From the NCBI RefSeq assembly GCF_005860765.1, contig NZ_VCEI01000011.1, positions 558,001 through 622,000 of the forward strand: 64,000 nt of DNA, given 5' to 3'. Below are positions 43,859-53,580 of the stretch, piece by piece (the first letter of the stretch is position 1; every line of letters begins with the position of its first letter). Under the pieces are notes generated by a model. The model was given only the letters and a program-made list of their open reading frames with translations, searched no databases and was not told the origin of the DNA. The translations under genes were made by a program, and so were the position numbers. This DNA comes from Dyadobacter sediminis (GTDB lineage: Bacteria > Bacteroidota > Bacteroidia > Cytophagales > Spirosomataceae).

Positions 43859-46003
43859 ATGCGATATACTGTACCCGGTTTTAAATATTTTTTCACATTT
43901 ATTCTGCTGTTCTTTTTCCTTGCGCCGCCTGTTTTGTTTGCGCAGGAACGCTGCGGTTCCATGAGCCTGCTGAACAAAAGGTTTCAGGAGCGCCCGGATT
44001 TAAAAGTCTTGTTCAATCAGCGGGAAGCGCGGCTCAAACAAATCATCAATGCGCGCATAGCCGCGGGGAAATCGATGAAAACAACGGCAGAAGTAACGAT
44101 TCCCGTCGTTTTTCATGTTGTCCTGACCCGGCAGTCGCTTGTAACGGATGAGCAGATTCTGGCGCAGCTGGACACCATTAATAAAGACTATGCCGGATTG
44201 AATGCCGGTGCAGAAAAAATCCCGCTGTATTTCAAACCGCTTTTCGGACAATCCGGCATCCGGTTCTGCCTGGCTCAGCGAACGCCGGATGATGTGCCTT
44301 CTACGGGAATTGTAAGATACACTACGCTGAAATCTTCCTTTGATTATACAACCAACCAGCTCAAACATGCGGAATCCGGCGGAGCCGATGCGTGGGATAC
44401 AGACCGCTATCTGAATATCTGGATCACGGATTTATCCAGTACAACCTTGGGCTATGCAACTTTCCCGGACGACGGCGTTCCGGACGAGCAGGGCGTTGCG
44501 ATTGATTACAGCAGCTTGCCCGGTGGCAGTGCAACGGGTTATAACCAGGGCAAAACCCTTACGCATGAATTGGGTCATTATTTCAGTTTGTATCACATCT
44601 GGGGCGATGACAACGGAACCTGCACGGGTACGGATGAAGTGGAAGATACGCCTAACCAGAGCAATAGTACAAGTACATGCCGGACCGGAATCGTAACCGA
44701 CAGGTGCACCCCTTCGGCTCCGGGAATCATGTACCAGAATTACATGGACTATACACCGGATGCCTGTCTTTACATGTTTACCAAAATGCAGGTTGCCCGC
44801 ATGGAAGCCGCATATGAAACATATCGTTCCCTGCTGAGTCTTTCCAATGGCTGCGTGCCGGTGAATCTCAAAAGCAAGGATGCTTCCATTAATGCCATTA
44901 CGGAACCTGAACAAAGACTTTGCACCAATGTATTTGCGCCGAAAGTTACGCTTATAAACAAAGGCCGTGAAACGTTAACTTCCGTCATAATTCATGCCGT
45001 CATTGACAATGGAACGGTTCAGAACTATAACTGGCGCGGTTCGTTACAGACGTATGAAGAGACGAGTGTTACACTTCCGGCCTTAACGACTACCGAAGGA
45101 AACCATGTCTTGAGTGTCTATACAACCAATCCTAACGGCGGAACGGACGAAGATGCCACGAATGATGAAGCCGAGTTTGCATTTATTTATTACGAAGCGT
45201 TTGATGCGCCAGTTACCGAAAGCTTTGAAAGCCTTTTTCCTCCGGCAGGCTGGGATATTGTCAATCCGGACCGGGGTATAACGTGGCAGCAAACCACTGC
45301 CGCAGCCAAAACCGGCAATGCTTCCGTTCACATCGCCAATTTCAATAACCTGGCGATCGGGCAGAGGGATTTTCTGAGATCGCCTGCTGTCACTATTGCA
45401 GGCACCGATTCTGCCTATGTTTCGTTCCAGGTGGCAGCTGCGACCTATACGAATGCATCCGCCGTTCAAAATGTCTGGGATACTTTGCAGGTGATGATCA
45501 GTACGGATTGCGGACAGACTTACACGAGTGTCTACAAAAAATGGGGGTCTTCACTTGTAACCAGAAATTCTGCCATACAGACCGCATTTGTACCGAATGC
45601 CAATGAATGGAGACAGGAACAGATCAACATCACCCGTTTTATAGACAGCGGCGAAATTCTTGTGGCATTTGTAAATACAAACGGCAATGAAAACGATATT
45701 TTCCTGGACGACATCAATATCCGAACCGTTACAGTAAATCCTAATCTGAAAGAAGCCGGATTTCTGGTAACGCCCAATCCTTCAAACGGTGTCGTTTCCG
45801 TGCAGTTTTATCCGCATCCGGCAGGATTGCAGTCAGTGGAAATTTACAATGTGAACGGACAAAAAATAGCGGAACAGGTCATTGCGGGAATTGTCAGCAC
45901 GAATGTTTATGAATTTGACCTGACAAACAATCCATCAGGGCTCTATATTGTGAAAGCCATGTTTGAAGACCGGGTACTTACCAAGAAAATCGTGAAAAAC
46001 TAG
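43859..46003 (+). CDS. Secreted M43 metalloprotease with T9SS C-terminal domain
   Basis: The 714-residue precursor has a signal peptide ending near AQERCGS, a pappalysin/cytophagalysin-type (M43) catalytic domain with the zinc motif HELGHYFSLYH near residue 236 and the Met-turn segment YMDYTPDACLYMFT near 300. Downstream lie a CARDB-like or beta-sandwich region (about 340-450), a MAM-like domain (about 455-630, with a DDINIRTV end) and a T9SS type A sorting domain at about 635-714 ending in KKIVKN. It is exported by the type IX system, which is confined to Bacteroidota. A strong hairpin terminator follows. Confidence 0.93.
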   Translation: MRYTVPGFKYFFTFILLFFFLAPPVLFAQERCGSMSLLNKRFQERPDLKVLFNQREARLKQIINARIAAGKSMKTTAEVTIPVVFHVVLTRQSLVTDEQILAQLDTINKDYAGLNAGAEKIPLYFKPLFGQSGIRFCLAQRTPDDVPSTGIVRYTTLKSSFDYTTNQLKHAESGGADAWDTDRYLNIWITDLSSTTLGYATFPDDGVPDEQGVAIDYSSLPGGSATGYNQGKTLTHELGHYFSLYHIWGDDNGTCTGTDEVEDTPNQSNSTSTCRTGIVTDRCTPSAPGIMYQNYMDYTPDACLYMFTKMQVARMEAAYETYRSLLSLSNGCVPVNLKSKDASINAITEPEQRLCTNVFAPKVTLINKGRETLTSVIIHAVIDNGTVQNYNWRGSLQTYEETSVTLPALTTTEGNHVLSVYTTNPNGGTDEDATNDEAEFAFIYYEAFDAPVTESFESLFPPAGWDIVNPDRGITWQQTTAAAKTGNASVHIANFNNLAIGQRDFLRSPAVTIAGTDSAYVSFQVAAATYTNASAVQNVWDTLQVMISTDCGQTYTSVYKKWGSSLVTRNSAIQTAFVPNANEWRQEQINITRFIDSGEILVAFVNTNGNENDIFLDDINIRTVTVNPNLKEAGFLVTPNPSNGVVSVQFYPHPAGLQSVEIYNVNGQKIAEQVIAGIVSTNVYEFDLTNNPSGLYIVKAMFEDRVLTKKIVKN

Positions 46004-46018
46004 GCGGGATAGCAGGAG

Positions 46019-46064
46019 CGCATTCCGGCTTTTTCCACAACAACTGGGAAACGGCCGGAATGCG
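46019..46064. terminator. Strong hairpin terminator after the M43 protease gene
   Basis: Perfect 11-bp arms, CGCATTCCGGC at 46019-46029 and GCCGGAATGCG at 46054-46064, flank a 24-base loop that can pair further. An AT-rich ATTATTTTAAT follows on the plus strand. It lies between convergent genes and can serve both. Confidence 0.75.
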
Positions 46065-46070
46065 ATTATT

Positions 46071-46466
46071 TTAATATATTCTTTTGACCACTACTTTGCT
46101 GTTGGTCTGGGAAATAGCAAAATCCTTTGCGTTTTCATTAGGCGGTGAAATGAAAATCTGTTTTTTCTTTTTGCCATCCGTACTGATCCAGTTGGCCGAG
46201 TAGATTTCCGGTAAAGTTCCGGCATAAATAGGACGGTTATCCGAATACATGAAAACTTCTTCCTCTTCGTAAGCCATTTCAAGATCGCTTCCTTCTATGA
46301 CATCGCAAATGATTTTCAGCTTGCCATAATCGTCATCCACCAGTCCTTTTATCCTGGCTTTTCCGAAAAAAGGATCTTCTTCAAAATCCCACCGAATATA
46401 ATATTCAATCACATTACCTATTTGAGAATCAATATAATCAGCAGTTAGCAGTTGTTCCTGGCTCAT
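46071..46466 (-). CDS. Hypothetical protein
   Basis: I do not recognise this 131-residue acidic protein. It has no signal peptide. The sequence is rich in beta-strand patterns (NVIEYYIRWDFEEDPFFGKARIKGL, KLKIICDVIEG) and ends in a basic strand SKVVVKRIY. It is divergent from the susC gene with a 350-bp gap and convergent with the protease gene. It may be a small Bacteroidota-specific protein; no function can be proposed. Confidence 0.65.
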   Translation of the reverse strand: MSQEQLLTADYIDSQIGNVIEYYIRWDFEEDPFFGKARIKGLVDDDYGKLKIICDVIEGSDLEMAYEEEEVFMYSDNRPIYAGTLPEIYSANWISTDGKKKKQIFISPPNENAKDFAISQTNSKVVVKRIY

Positions 46467-46816
46467 GGTCGTATCTGGTTTCTTATACTCCTAATTTTCA
46501 GTTCATTTTCAATCCCAGGAGATTTGGGCATTTTGACAAATGTAATTGTATCGGTCATGTTTCCAAAAATAATGACCGGTGTTTCCGCTTTATTTGAAGA
46601 TTAGCAAATTACATACCTGTCCGTATTTTCGGTGCATTGTATGCACAGATAACAGCAGGTTAGCACCATCCGGCATTTTATTCATTTCCGACACATTTGA
46701 ACACCCCGAAAATTGATTGAAAAAAGTGAAAACATACAACGGTATAATATTTGCTCTGGCACAAATAGCTTTATCCTATTCTGGACATCGTCCAGTCACC
46801 TAGCCAAGAAGTACAT
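46467..46816. other. Divergent regulatory region upstream of susC
   Basis: This 350-bp region has no supported gene. It contains an inverted repeat CGGTCAT/ATGACCG (46552-46558 with 46572-46578), a TATAATATTTG at 46743-46753 that partly matches a minus-7 box without a well-spaced minus-33, and a leader hairpin CTGGAC/GTCCAG (46781-46786 with 46790-46795) starting 36 bp and ending about 21 bp before the susC ATG. No sigma/anti-sigma genes, which often control SusCD pairs, are adjacent. Confidence 0.5.
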
Positions 46817-49800
46817 ATGCAAAAAATTCAACCGTTGAATTTCTTCAGGCAGTGTTATGGCCCTTTGGTTTTTCCACGATCCGGCATAGTCCTGCTGCTG
46901 CTGATCCTTTTTCCTCCTCCGATTATACTGGCACAACAGAGCAGACCCGATACTACTTTCCGACCAGATTCTGTAAATAAAAAACCGTCCGTTCTGCCCC
47001 GTCCGCCCCAGAATTTTGACCCGCTTGTAAAACCCGCTCCGATCGATACAAGCAGCACTCCTGAAAACAGAACAGACAGCCTTGGCCAGGCTGAAAACAG
47101 TAATTCAAGGACCCCGGCAAATTCCCGCATTGTAAAAGGAAAAATAGTGGATGAGAAAGGTTCAGGTCTTCCCGGCGTTAGTATTTTAGTAAAAGATATC
47201 AAAATACAAGCTGTTTCAAATCCGGACGGTCAGTTTGAAATTCATGTTCCTGAAACGGGTTCTATTTTGGTTTTCAGCTATATAGGGTTTAAAGCCAGGG
47301 AAGTTGCAGTAAATAATCAAAGCCAGCTGAATGTGCAGCTGCTGCCAGAAGCCAAATCGCTGAACGAAGTCGTGGTTGTGGGCTACGGTACGCAAAGCAA
47401 GCGTGATCTAGCAGGAAGTACTTCCCGGGTTTCTGCTACGGAGTACAAATCGGCCGTGATCAATACGGTGGATCAGGCTTTGCAGGGCCGGACTACGGGC
47501 GTTCAGGTTGTGGAAACTTCGGGTGAGCCCGGCGCTGCTTCCGTAGTCCGGATCAGAGGCAACAACTCGTTGAGCGGAAACAACGAGCCGCTTTATGTAA
47601 TCGACGGCTTTCCGATGCCGCCTTACCGCGAAGCCGGCGCCAACTTTACCGGTGCATACACGCAGAACGGGCTTTATGGCATCAACCCGAATGATATTGA
47701 AAGCATGGAAATCCTGAAAGATGCCTCGGCCACAGCTATTTACGGATCAAGGGGTGCAAATGGCGTGGTACTTATTACGACAAAATCGGGCAAACGCGGC
47801 GAAGGTCGGATTGAGCTGGTTAATAAAACATCGTTCGGCTCCATTGCCAATCCGATCCGCATGATGAATTCCAGACAATATGCCGAAATCATCAATGAAA
47901 GTTACAGCATTTCGGGCCGTATGCCGCCATTTGAAAATCTGGATAGCGCCATAACGAGTACCGATTGGGTTGACGCCATCACGCAACCCAGTTTCCGGGA
48001 AGACATTACGTTGAGCCTTTCAGGCGGTTCGCCCAAATCATCTTATTATATTTCGGGTAATTACCTTCAGGAAAAAGGTACCATCATCCATTCGGATAAT
48101 AACCGGGCAAGTCTGCGCGTAAATCTGAACAATGAACTGAATGACTGGTATAACGTTAAAGGCCAGTTTGCCTTCACACGGCAAAAGTCCAACCGTGCCG
48201 TTACGGCTTCCAGGGCATGGCCAAGTTCCGGCGGATTGATGGACGGCCTGCGTGCCGCACCCACATTAGGTCTGGATTATCTCGGTAACAACAGTCTGGG
48301 AATTCCGGATTACCAAGGCTATTATTTTTCAAATCCGTACAACGAACTGACTGCCAAAACGGATCTGACACAAAACGATTACTCCGTTCTGAACATTGAA
48401 AATTATTTTAAAATAGTCAGTGGCTTGCAGCTGGTCGTCAGTCTGGGCGGAAACCAGAACCTGACGCGCCGGAAAGTTTTCCTGCCGCCATCCACTGCAG
48501 AAGGAAACCCGGTTAAAGGAAGAGGAAGCAACAATACTTCCAATACATACAGCTACAACGTCAATGCCTACTTCCTTTTTGAAAAAACCTTCACCCAGAA
48601 TCATTATCTGAACGCCACCATGGGTGTGGAATATAACGACCAGACTGTTGAATTCGTCAACACAAGCTATTCCGGCTTCAATGTCCCTTATTTTGGCGTG
48701 GACAATATTGGCAGTGCACAGTCGCAGGCCATAGGCTCATACAAGGAAAAACGCATTCTTCAGTCCGCATTTCTGCGTGCAAACTACTCTTTCAAAGGCA
48801 AGTATGTTCTGAATACGTCCATCCGGATGGACGGCGCTTCTGCTTTTGCAGCCAACCGGAAATACGGATTGTTCCCATCGCTGGCACTTGCATGGAACCT
48901 TGAAGAAGAAGCTTTTATGAAAGGTCTTACTTTTATTTCCAATGCCAAGCTGCGGGCGTCGTATGGCGAGACGGGCAGTCAGGCCATCGGGCCGTATTCG
49001 TCTCTTTCCCAGTACAGCAGCGGATTTTACGAAATTGGCCCCGCCGGAAGCGGAAGTGTAGTCAATACCGGCATTTACCCGAATACCATTGCAAATCCCA
49101 ATCTTTCGTGGGAGCGTACACGTCAGTTCAACGCCGGCGCAGATTTCAACATGGCCCGGAACCGGCTGGTTTTCAGTTTTGATTATTACGATAAATTGAC
49201 TTCCGACCTGTTGCAGCCAAGGAAGGTGCCGACGCAATCGGGTGTGGGAACCATTACCGATAATTACGGAACCATGCGGAATCGCGGGCTGGAACTGAGC
49301 ATTCAGGCATTTGTGGTACAGAAAAAGAATGTAACTTTCTCATCCCGTTTCAATATCTCCCGAAATGTGAATACCCTTGTGGATCTGGGAGAAAGAACGC
49401 AGTCGGATTACGTGAACATCAATGGAAACCTGTTGGGCGGTGTATCCGGAATACTCACGCCCGGTCAGGAAGTCGGACAGTTTTTCGGATATAAAGTGGC
49501 AGGATTAACGCAGCTTACCGATTTCGATGAAAACGGAAACCCGACTTTTCCCACCTTTGAAGGTCCGCGCCCGCCGGGAAGTACCGGAACTCCGCTTTAC
49601 GGTGCATGGATTTATGCGGACACAAACGGCGACAACATCATTACCGCTGACGACCGCATGGTTCTGGGCAAATCCACGCCTGATTTTACTTTTGGATGGA
49701 GCAATGATCTAACGTGGAAAAATTTTACGCTCAATGCTCTGATTACGGGTTCAGTCGGGAACGATGTGCTTAATCTGACAAGCTTTTACATCAATAACGG

Positions 49801-50185
49801 TGTGGTGGATTATGGCGGGGTGGGTTTCAACCAGTCTGAAGAATGGTTTTACAAACGGTATACGACAGCCAATCCGCACAACAATCCCAGATATCCCGGC
49901 ATTCAGCGCGGCATTGCTTCAGGCGATATTAATTCCACCATGCTGGAAGACGGCAGTTTTGCGAGACTGAAAATGCTGAGTTTGTCCTATACTTTCCCGA
50001 AAATCGGTCCTATTAAAGATCCGCGGCTGTTTGTAACAGGAACCAATTTGTGGACACTCACCAGCTACACCGGTTTTGATCCCGAAGTGAGTTCCTATGC
50101 ACAATCGCTTTTGCAGCAGGGTATTGACTACGGCGCCTATCCGTCGCAGCGTTCTTACACCATCGGTTTTTCCTGTAATTTCTGA
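46817..50185 (+). CDS. SusC/RagA family TonB-linked outer-membrane transporter
   Basis: The 1122-residue protein has a signal peptide (hydrophobic ILLLILFPPPIILAQQ-like part near residue 25-45), an unusual Pro/Ser/Thr-rich linker (about 46-98), a CarboxypepD_reg-like domain (VKGKIVDEKGSGLPGVSI, from 100), the VVVVGYGTQ plug entry near 190, plug motifs YVIDGFP and ILKDASATAIYGSRGANGV, and a 22-strand barrel ending in SYTIGFSCNF. SusC proteins import large nutrients together with a SusD lipoprotein, which follows 12 bp later. The substrate cannot be told; no glycoside hydrolase is near. Confidence 0.95.
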   Translation: MQKIQPLNFFRQCYGPLVFPRSGIVLLLLILFPPPIILAQQSRPDTTFRPDSVNKKPSVLPRPPQNFDPLVKPAPIDTSSTPENRTDSLGQAENSNSRTPANSRIVKGKIVDEKGSGLPGVSILVKDIKIQAVSNPDGQFEIHVPETGSILVFSYIGFKAREVAVNNQSQLNVQLLPEAKSLNEVVVVGYGTQSKRDLAGSTSRVSATEYKSAVINTVDQALQGRTTGVQVVETSGEPGAASVVRIRGNNSLSGNNEPLYVIDGFPMPPYREAGANFTGAYTQNGLYGINPNDIESMEILKDASATAIYGSRGANGVVLITTKSGKRGEGRIELVNKTSFGSIANPIRMMNSRQYAEIINESYSISGRMPPFENLDSAITSTDWVDAITQPSFREDITLSLSGGSPKSSYYISGNYLQEKGTIIHSDNNRASLRVNLNNELNDWYNVKGQFAFTRQKSNRAVTASRAWPSSGGLMDGLRAAPTLGLDYLGNNSLGIPDYQGYYFSNPYNELTAKTDLTQNDYSVLNIENYFKIVSGLQLVVSLGGNQNLTRRKVFLPPSTAEGNPVKGRGSNNTSNTYSYNVNAYFLFEKTFTQNHYLNATMGVEYNDQTVEFVNTSYSGFNVPYFGVDNIGSAQSQAIGSYKEKRILQSAFLRANYSFKGKYVLNTSIRMDGASAFAANRKYGLFPSLALAWNLEEEAFMKGLTFISNAKLRASYGETGSQAIGPYSSLSQYSSGFYEIGPAGSGSVVNTGIYPNTIANPNLSWERTRQFNAGADFNMARNRLVFSFDYYDKLTSDLLQPRKVPTQSGVGTITDNYGTMRNRGLELSIQAFVVQKKNVTFSSRFNISRNVNTLVDLGERTQSDYVNINGNLLGGVSGILTPGQEVGQFFGYKVAGLTQLTDFDENGNPTFPTFEGPRPPGSTGTPLYGAWIYADTNGDNIITADDRMVLGKSTPDFTFGWSNDLTWKNFTLNALITGSVGNDVLNLTSFYINNGVVDYGGVGFNQSEEWFYKRYTTANPHNNPRYPGIQRGIASGDINSTMLEDGSFARLKMLSLSYTFPKIGPIKDPRLFVTGTNLWTLTSYTGFDPEVSSYAQSLLQQGIDYGAYPSQRSYTIGFSCNF

Positions 50186-50197
50186 AACGGCATTCTT

Positions 50198-51796
50198 ATG
50201 ACTAGCATCAATTCTTCTGTTAAAAGCGCCTTTGCTTTCGTACTGTTCATGCTTTGCCAGGCTTGCCGTGAAAACCTGGAAGAATCCCCGTTTTCTTCCC
50301 TGAGCAAGGACGTTGTCTTCAAAGATGAAGACGGACTGAATCAGGCTACGATCGGGGTTTATCAGGCCTGGACCGCTCCCGATTTTTCCGATATAACAAG
50401 CCGCTTTATTCTGGCTGAATCCGGCCATCGCTATGCCACTGCGGGAATTTTGGGTTCGGGTTCCGATCCTTATTACCGTTTTGGTCATGTGGCTTCATCT
50501 GGCGCATTTGAAGCTGTTTGGGCCAGATTTTACAAAATCATTTTTCGTGCCAATACGGTCATTGATAATGCAAAACAGGCAGTTCCGGCCGAAGAGGAAG
50601 AAGCTGATCCGTACCTTGCAGAAGCAAGATTTTTACGGGCATACGCCTATTTTAATCTGGTAAGGCTTTTCGGAGGTGTTCCATTGATAGTAAAGGAAAT
50701 CAAATCACTGGATGACACCGAGCTCATATTTGCGCCGAGAGCAACCGATGCAGCTGTTTATGAGGCGATTATTGCGGACTTGACTTTTGCTGAAAACAAT
50801 CTGCCGGATTCCAGAGGAGGAGCAGAGCTGGGCCGTGTCTCGGCAGGAACCGCCAAAGCGCTGCTTGGAAAAGTTTATCTGACCATGGCGGGCAAGCCGT
50901 TATCCAGAACGGAAAATTACCAGAAAGCCGTAGATAAACTGAGTGAACTGACCGGTCCTGAGAATGAAGAAAAATATGATTTCGAATTACTGCCGGACTT
51001 TGCGGATGTCTTTGCGCTCAGCAATGAACGTAACCGTGAAATTGTGCTTTCCTTTGGTTATTTCATCAATTCTTCCAACCCGAACGGCAATATTCTTCCC
51101 TTCAATCTCTTTCCGTCCGGACTAGTCAACGGCGATGAGCAAACCAATTACGGGCTGACGTATGCGTTTTACCAACAATACGAAAAAACCGATACCCGCC
51201 GGGATTTTACGCTTGTGGAACGTTACGTCTTCAGGGGCACTGCAAGAGCCGGCGCAGAACCGGGCGACAGCCTTATTTATGAACCCGGAACAGGCAATTA
51301 CATTAACAAACGTACCAAAACGCCACTCGGCCATAACGATTTCAGATACGGAATGGCTTACGGAAAACTGGCCCGTGAACCGCGTCCGGCCGGCGCTGCC
51401 ATTCAGGGTTACAGTGCCGATCTTATTGAGATGCGGTTCTCGGATGTTTTACTTTGCCTTACAGAAGCATTGGTGGAAACAGGCAAAACAACGCAGGCAC
51501 TGCCGCTGCTCAATCGCGTTCGCGCGCGCGCCAAGGCAACTGCGCTGAAGCTGGCGACAGCGGCAGAACTGAGAACAGCCATCCGCAAAGAACGGCGCCT
51601 GGAACTGACGGGCGAGTTCAACACGGTATTGGATATCCGCCGCTGGGGAACGCTGAATGAAGAGATAGCAGCCATGTCGTCGGATCAGATTGTGGACAAT
51701 AACCTGGTGCCTTACACGCCCAGACTGGAACTTTACCCGATTCCGCAATCGCAGATGGATGCCAATCCGAATCTTGTACAAAATGCCGGCTGGTAA
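50198..51796 (+). CDS. SusD/RagB family nutrient-binding lipoprotein
   Basis: The 532-residue protein starts with a lipoprotein-like signal whose likely lipidated cysteine is in FMLCQACREN near residue 25, which is not a perfect lipobox. The helical TPR-like SusD core is visible in the N-terminal LNQATIGVYQAWT and AEARFLRAYAYFNLVRLFGGVPLI blocks, and the C-terminal RKERRLELTGEFNTVLDIRRWG and YPIPQSQMDANPNLVQNAGW segments are diagnostic. It caps the SusC barrel and binds the nutrient. It is coupled with susC by a 12-bp gap and followed after 81 bp by the split nucleotidase genes. Confidence 0.95.
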   Translation: MTSINSSVKSAFAFVLFMLCQACRENLEESPFSSLSKDVVFKDEDGLNQATIGVYQAWTAPDFSDITSRFILAESGHRYATAGILGSGSDPYYRFGHVASSGAFEAVWARFYKIIFRANTVIDNAKQAVPAEEEEADPYLAEARFLRAYAYFNLVRLFGGVPLIVKEIKSLDDTELIFAPRATDAAVYEAIIADLTFAENNLPDSRGGAELGRVSAGTAKALLGKVYLTMAGKPLSRTENYQKAVDKLSELTGPENEEKYDFELLPDFADVFALSNERNREIVLSFGYFINSSNPNGNILPFNLFPSGLVNGDEQTNYGLTYAFYQQYEKTDTRRDFTLVERYVFRGTARAGAEPGDSLIYEPGTGNYINKRTKTPLGHNDFRYGMAYGKLAREPRPAGAAIQGYSADLIEMRFSDVLLCLTEALVETGKTTQALPLLNRVRARAKATALKLATAAELRTAIRKERRLELTGEFNTVLDIRRWGTLNEEIAAMSSDQIVDNNLVPYTPRLELYPIPQSQMDANPNLVQNAGW

Positions 51797-51877
51797 TTGA
51801 TCTGATCATTCAGGTTTTTCCGGCATGGCCTGAACGGTAAGTGATTTCATACTACTTTTGTATTCAAATCGGCAACT

Positions 51878-52636
51878 ATGAATTTACCCGGAAAATACCT
51901 TCATAAAGCGTTTGCGCTACTGTGTTCTGTATTACTGATTGCTTCCTGTCACCATCCTTTGACCGTTGCCACAAGCAATTACAAGCAGTATGCGATTGAT
52001 GCACAAACCGGTGCAGATTCGGCTTTTATAAACTACTATTTGCCGTACAAGGAAAAAATGCAGGCGGAAATGGATAAGGTTATCGGCCAGACCGAACAGG
52101 AACTTACCAAACCTGCAGCGCCGGAAACGCTGATGGGCAACTTTTTTGCAGATGCCCTGCTTACCGAAGGATTAAAGAAAGATCCGTCTATTCAGTTCAC
52201 ACTTTCGACCAAAGGCGGCTTGCGTACCACATTTCCGAAAGGCAACATTACCGTTTCGCATGTGTTTGAACTCATGCCATTTGAGAACGAAATGGTGGTG
52301 CTGAAACTCACTGGTGAAAATGTCCGGAAGCTGATTGATTTCATTGTGAACAAAGACGGTGAACCCATATCCGGCATGCGCATGAAAATCCGGAACAAAC
52401 AGGCCTATGACGTTACCATCGCTGGCCAGCCTTTTGATGTAAACAAGACTTACAACCTGCTTACGTATGATTACCTTGCCGATGGAGGCGACGATCTGGA
52501 ATGTCTGCGAAATCCGCTGGAAAGGCATGAAATCAACAAGAAAGTAAGGGATGCACTGCTCGAAAATATCACGGACTTAACCCGGCAAGGAAAAAAAATC
52601 AACGCTCAGCTCGATGGAAGAATTGTTATTGAATAA
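51878..52636 (+). CDS. 5'-nucleotidase C-terminal domain protein (lipoprotein)
   Basis: The 252-residue protein is only the C-terminal, substrate-binding half of the UshA-type 5'-nucleotidase family: the DALLTEGLKKD, FTLSTKGGLRTTFPKGNITVSHVFELMPFENEMVVLKLTG-type blocks and NKTYNLLTYDYLADGGDD. It carries a lipoprotein-like signal with Cys near residue 25 (LLIASCHH). In E. coli UshA the two halves are one chain; here the catalytic half is encoded next, with a 23-bp overlap, and in reversed order. The two polypeptides probably assemble in the periplasm. Confidence 0.9.
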   Translation: MNLPGKYLHKAFALLCSVLLIASCHHPLTVATSNYKQYAIDAQTGADSAFINYYLPYKEKMQAEMDKVIGQTEQELTKPAAPETLMGNFFADALLTEGLKKDPSIQFTLSTKGGLRTTFPKGNITVSHVFELMPFENEMVVLKLTGENVRKLIDFIVNKDGEPISGMRMKIRNKQAYDVTIAGQPFDVNKTYNLLTYDYLADGGDDLECLRNPLERHEINKKVRDALLENITDLTRQGKKINAQLDGRIVIE

Positions 52637-53567
52637 AAACAGCCGCAGGGATTTTCTCAGGAAGACAGGTGCTGCCGCAGCGTTAATGACATTGGGTCCG
52701 GTACCGTTTGCTGCATTGGGCAAAGATGCCGTCGTACAGCTTACCATTCTGCATACCAATGACGTACATAGTCGTATTGAGCCATTTCCCATGGACGGAT
52801 CGCGTAATCAGGGCCTTGGAGGCGTAGCGAGAAGGGCTGCATTGATAGCGAAAATACGGCAGGAACAAAAGCATGTACTTCTGCTGGATGCAGGTGATGT
52901 TTTTCAGGGAACGCCCTATTTCAATCTGTACGGCGGCGAACTGGAATTCACGCTGATGAGCAAAATGGGATACGATGCGGCTACCATGGGAAACCACGAT
53001 TTCGACAACGGGATTTCCGGTTTTGTAAAACAGCTTCCGCATGCGAATTTTCCGTTCATCGTCAGCAATTACAATTTTGATAATACCGAGCTGCAGGGAA
53101 AGGTGTTACCGTACAAGGTATTCAAAAAAGGAAGTGTAAAAGTCGGTGTTTTCGGGCTGGGCATCGAACTGGCCGGTTTGGTAAACAAGAAAAATTACGG
53201 CGGAATCGTTTATACGGACCCGATTGCCAAAGCCAACGAAATGGCTTCACTGCTGCGAAACGAACTGGGTTGTGAAATGGTGATCTGCCTTTCGCATCTT
53301 GGCTATAAATACAAGGACGACAAAGTGTCGGATCAGGTTCTGGCACGTTCAACCAGAAATATTGATCTGATCATCGGAGGCCATACGCATACGTTTATGA
53401 AGGTGCCGGAAGAAATCATGAACCTGGACGGTAAGCCGGTTCATGTAAATCAGGTTGGATTTGCAGGAATAAATCTGGGCCGGCTGGATTACTTTTTCCA
53501 TAAAGAAACAGGAAAGAAAAAAATGGTGGCTTCTGTTTGCCCGGTAAATGAATACGGCATGGTATAG
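52614..53567 (+). CDS. 5'-nucleotidase N-terminal metallophosphatase domain protein
   Basis: The 317-residue protein has a Tat-type signal (NSRRDFLRKTG then AAAALMTLG) and the catalytic half of UshA/CpdB-type nucleotidases: LTILHTNDVHSRIEP, LLLDAGDVFQGTPYFN, ATMGNHDFDNG and GGHTHTFMKVPE. It hydrolyses nucleotides or nucleotide sugars with a di-metal centre in the periplasm. It overlaps the gene of the C-terminal half by 23 bp, so the two are translationally coupled. The different signals (lipoprotein for the C-half, Tat for the N-half) imply separate export and assembly. Confidence 0.93.
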   Translation: MEELLLNKNSRRDFLRKTGAAAALMTLGPVPFAALGKDAVVQLTILHTNDVHSRIEPFPMDGSRNQGLGGVARRAALIAKIRQEQKHVLLLDAGDVFQGTPYFNLYGGELEFTLMSKMGYDAATMGNHDFDNGISGFVKQLPHANFPFIVSNYNFDNTELQGKVLPYKVFKKGSVKVGVFGLGIELAGLVNKKNYGGIVYTDPIAKANEMASLLRNELGCEMVICLSHLGYKYKDDKVSDQVLARSTRNIDLIIGGHTHTFMKVPEEIMNLDGKPVHVNQVGFAGINLGRLDYFFHKETGKKKMVASVCPVNEYGMV

Positions 53568-53580
53568 CAGCGGCCAAATG

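Noticed and set aside
46817..51796. Classical polysaccharide utilisation locus
   Set aside because: SusC and SusD are clear, but no glycoside hydrolase, polysaccharide lyase, or hybrid two-component regulator is adjacent.
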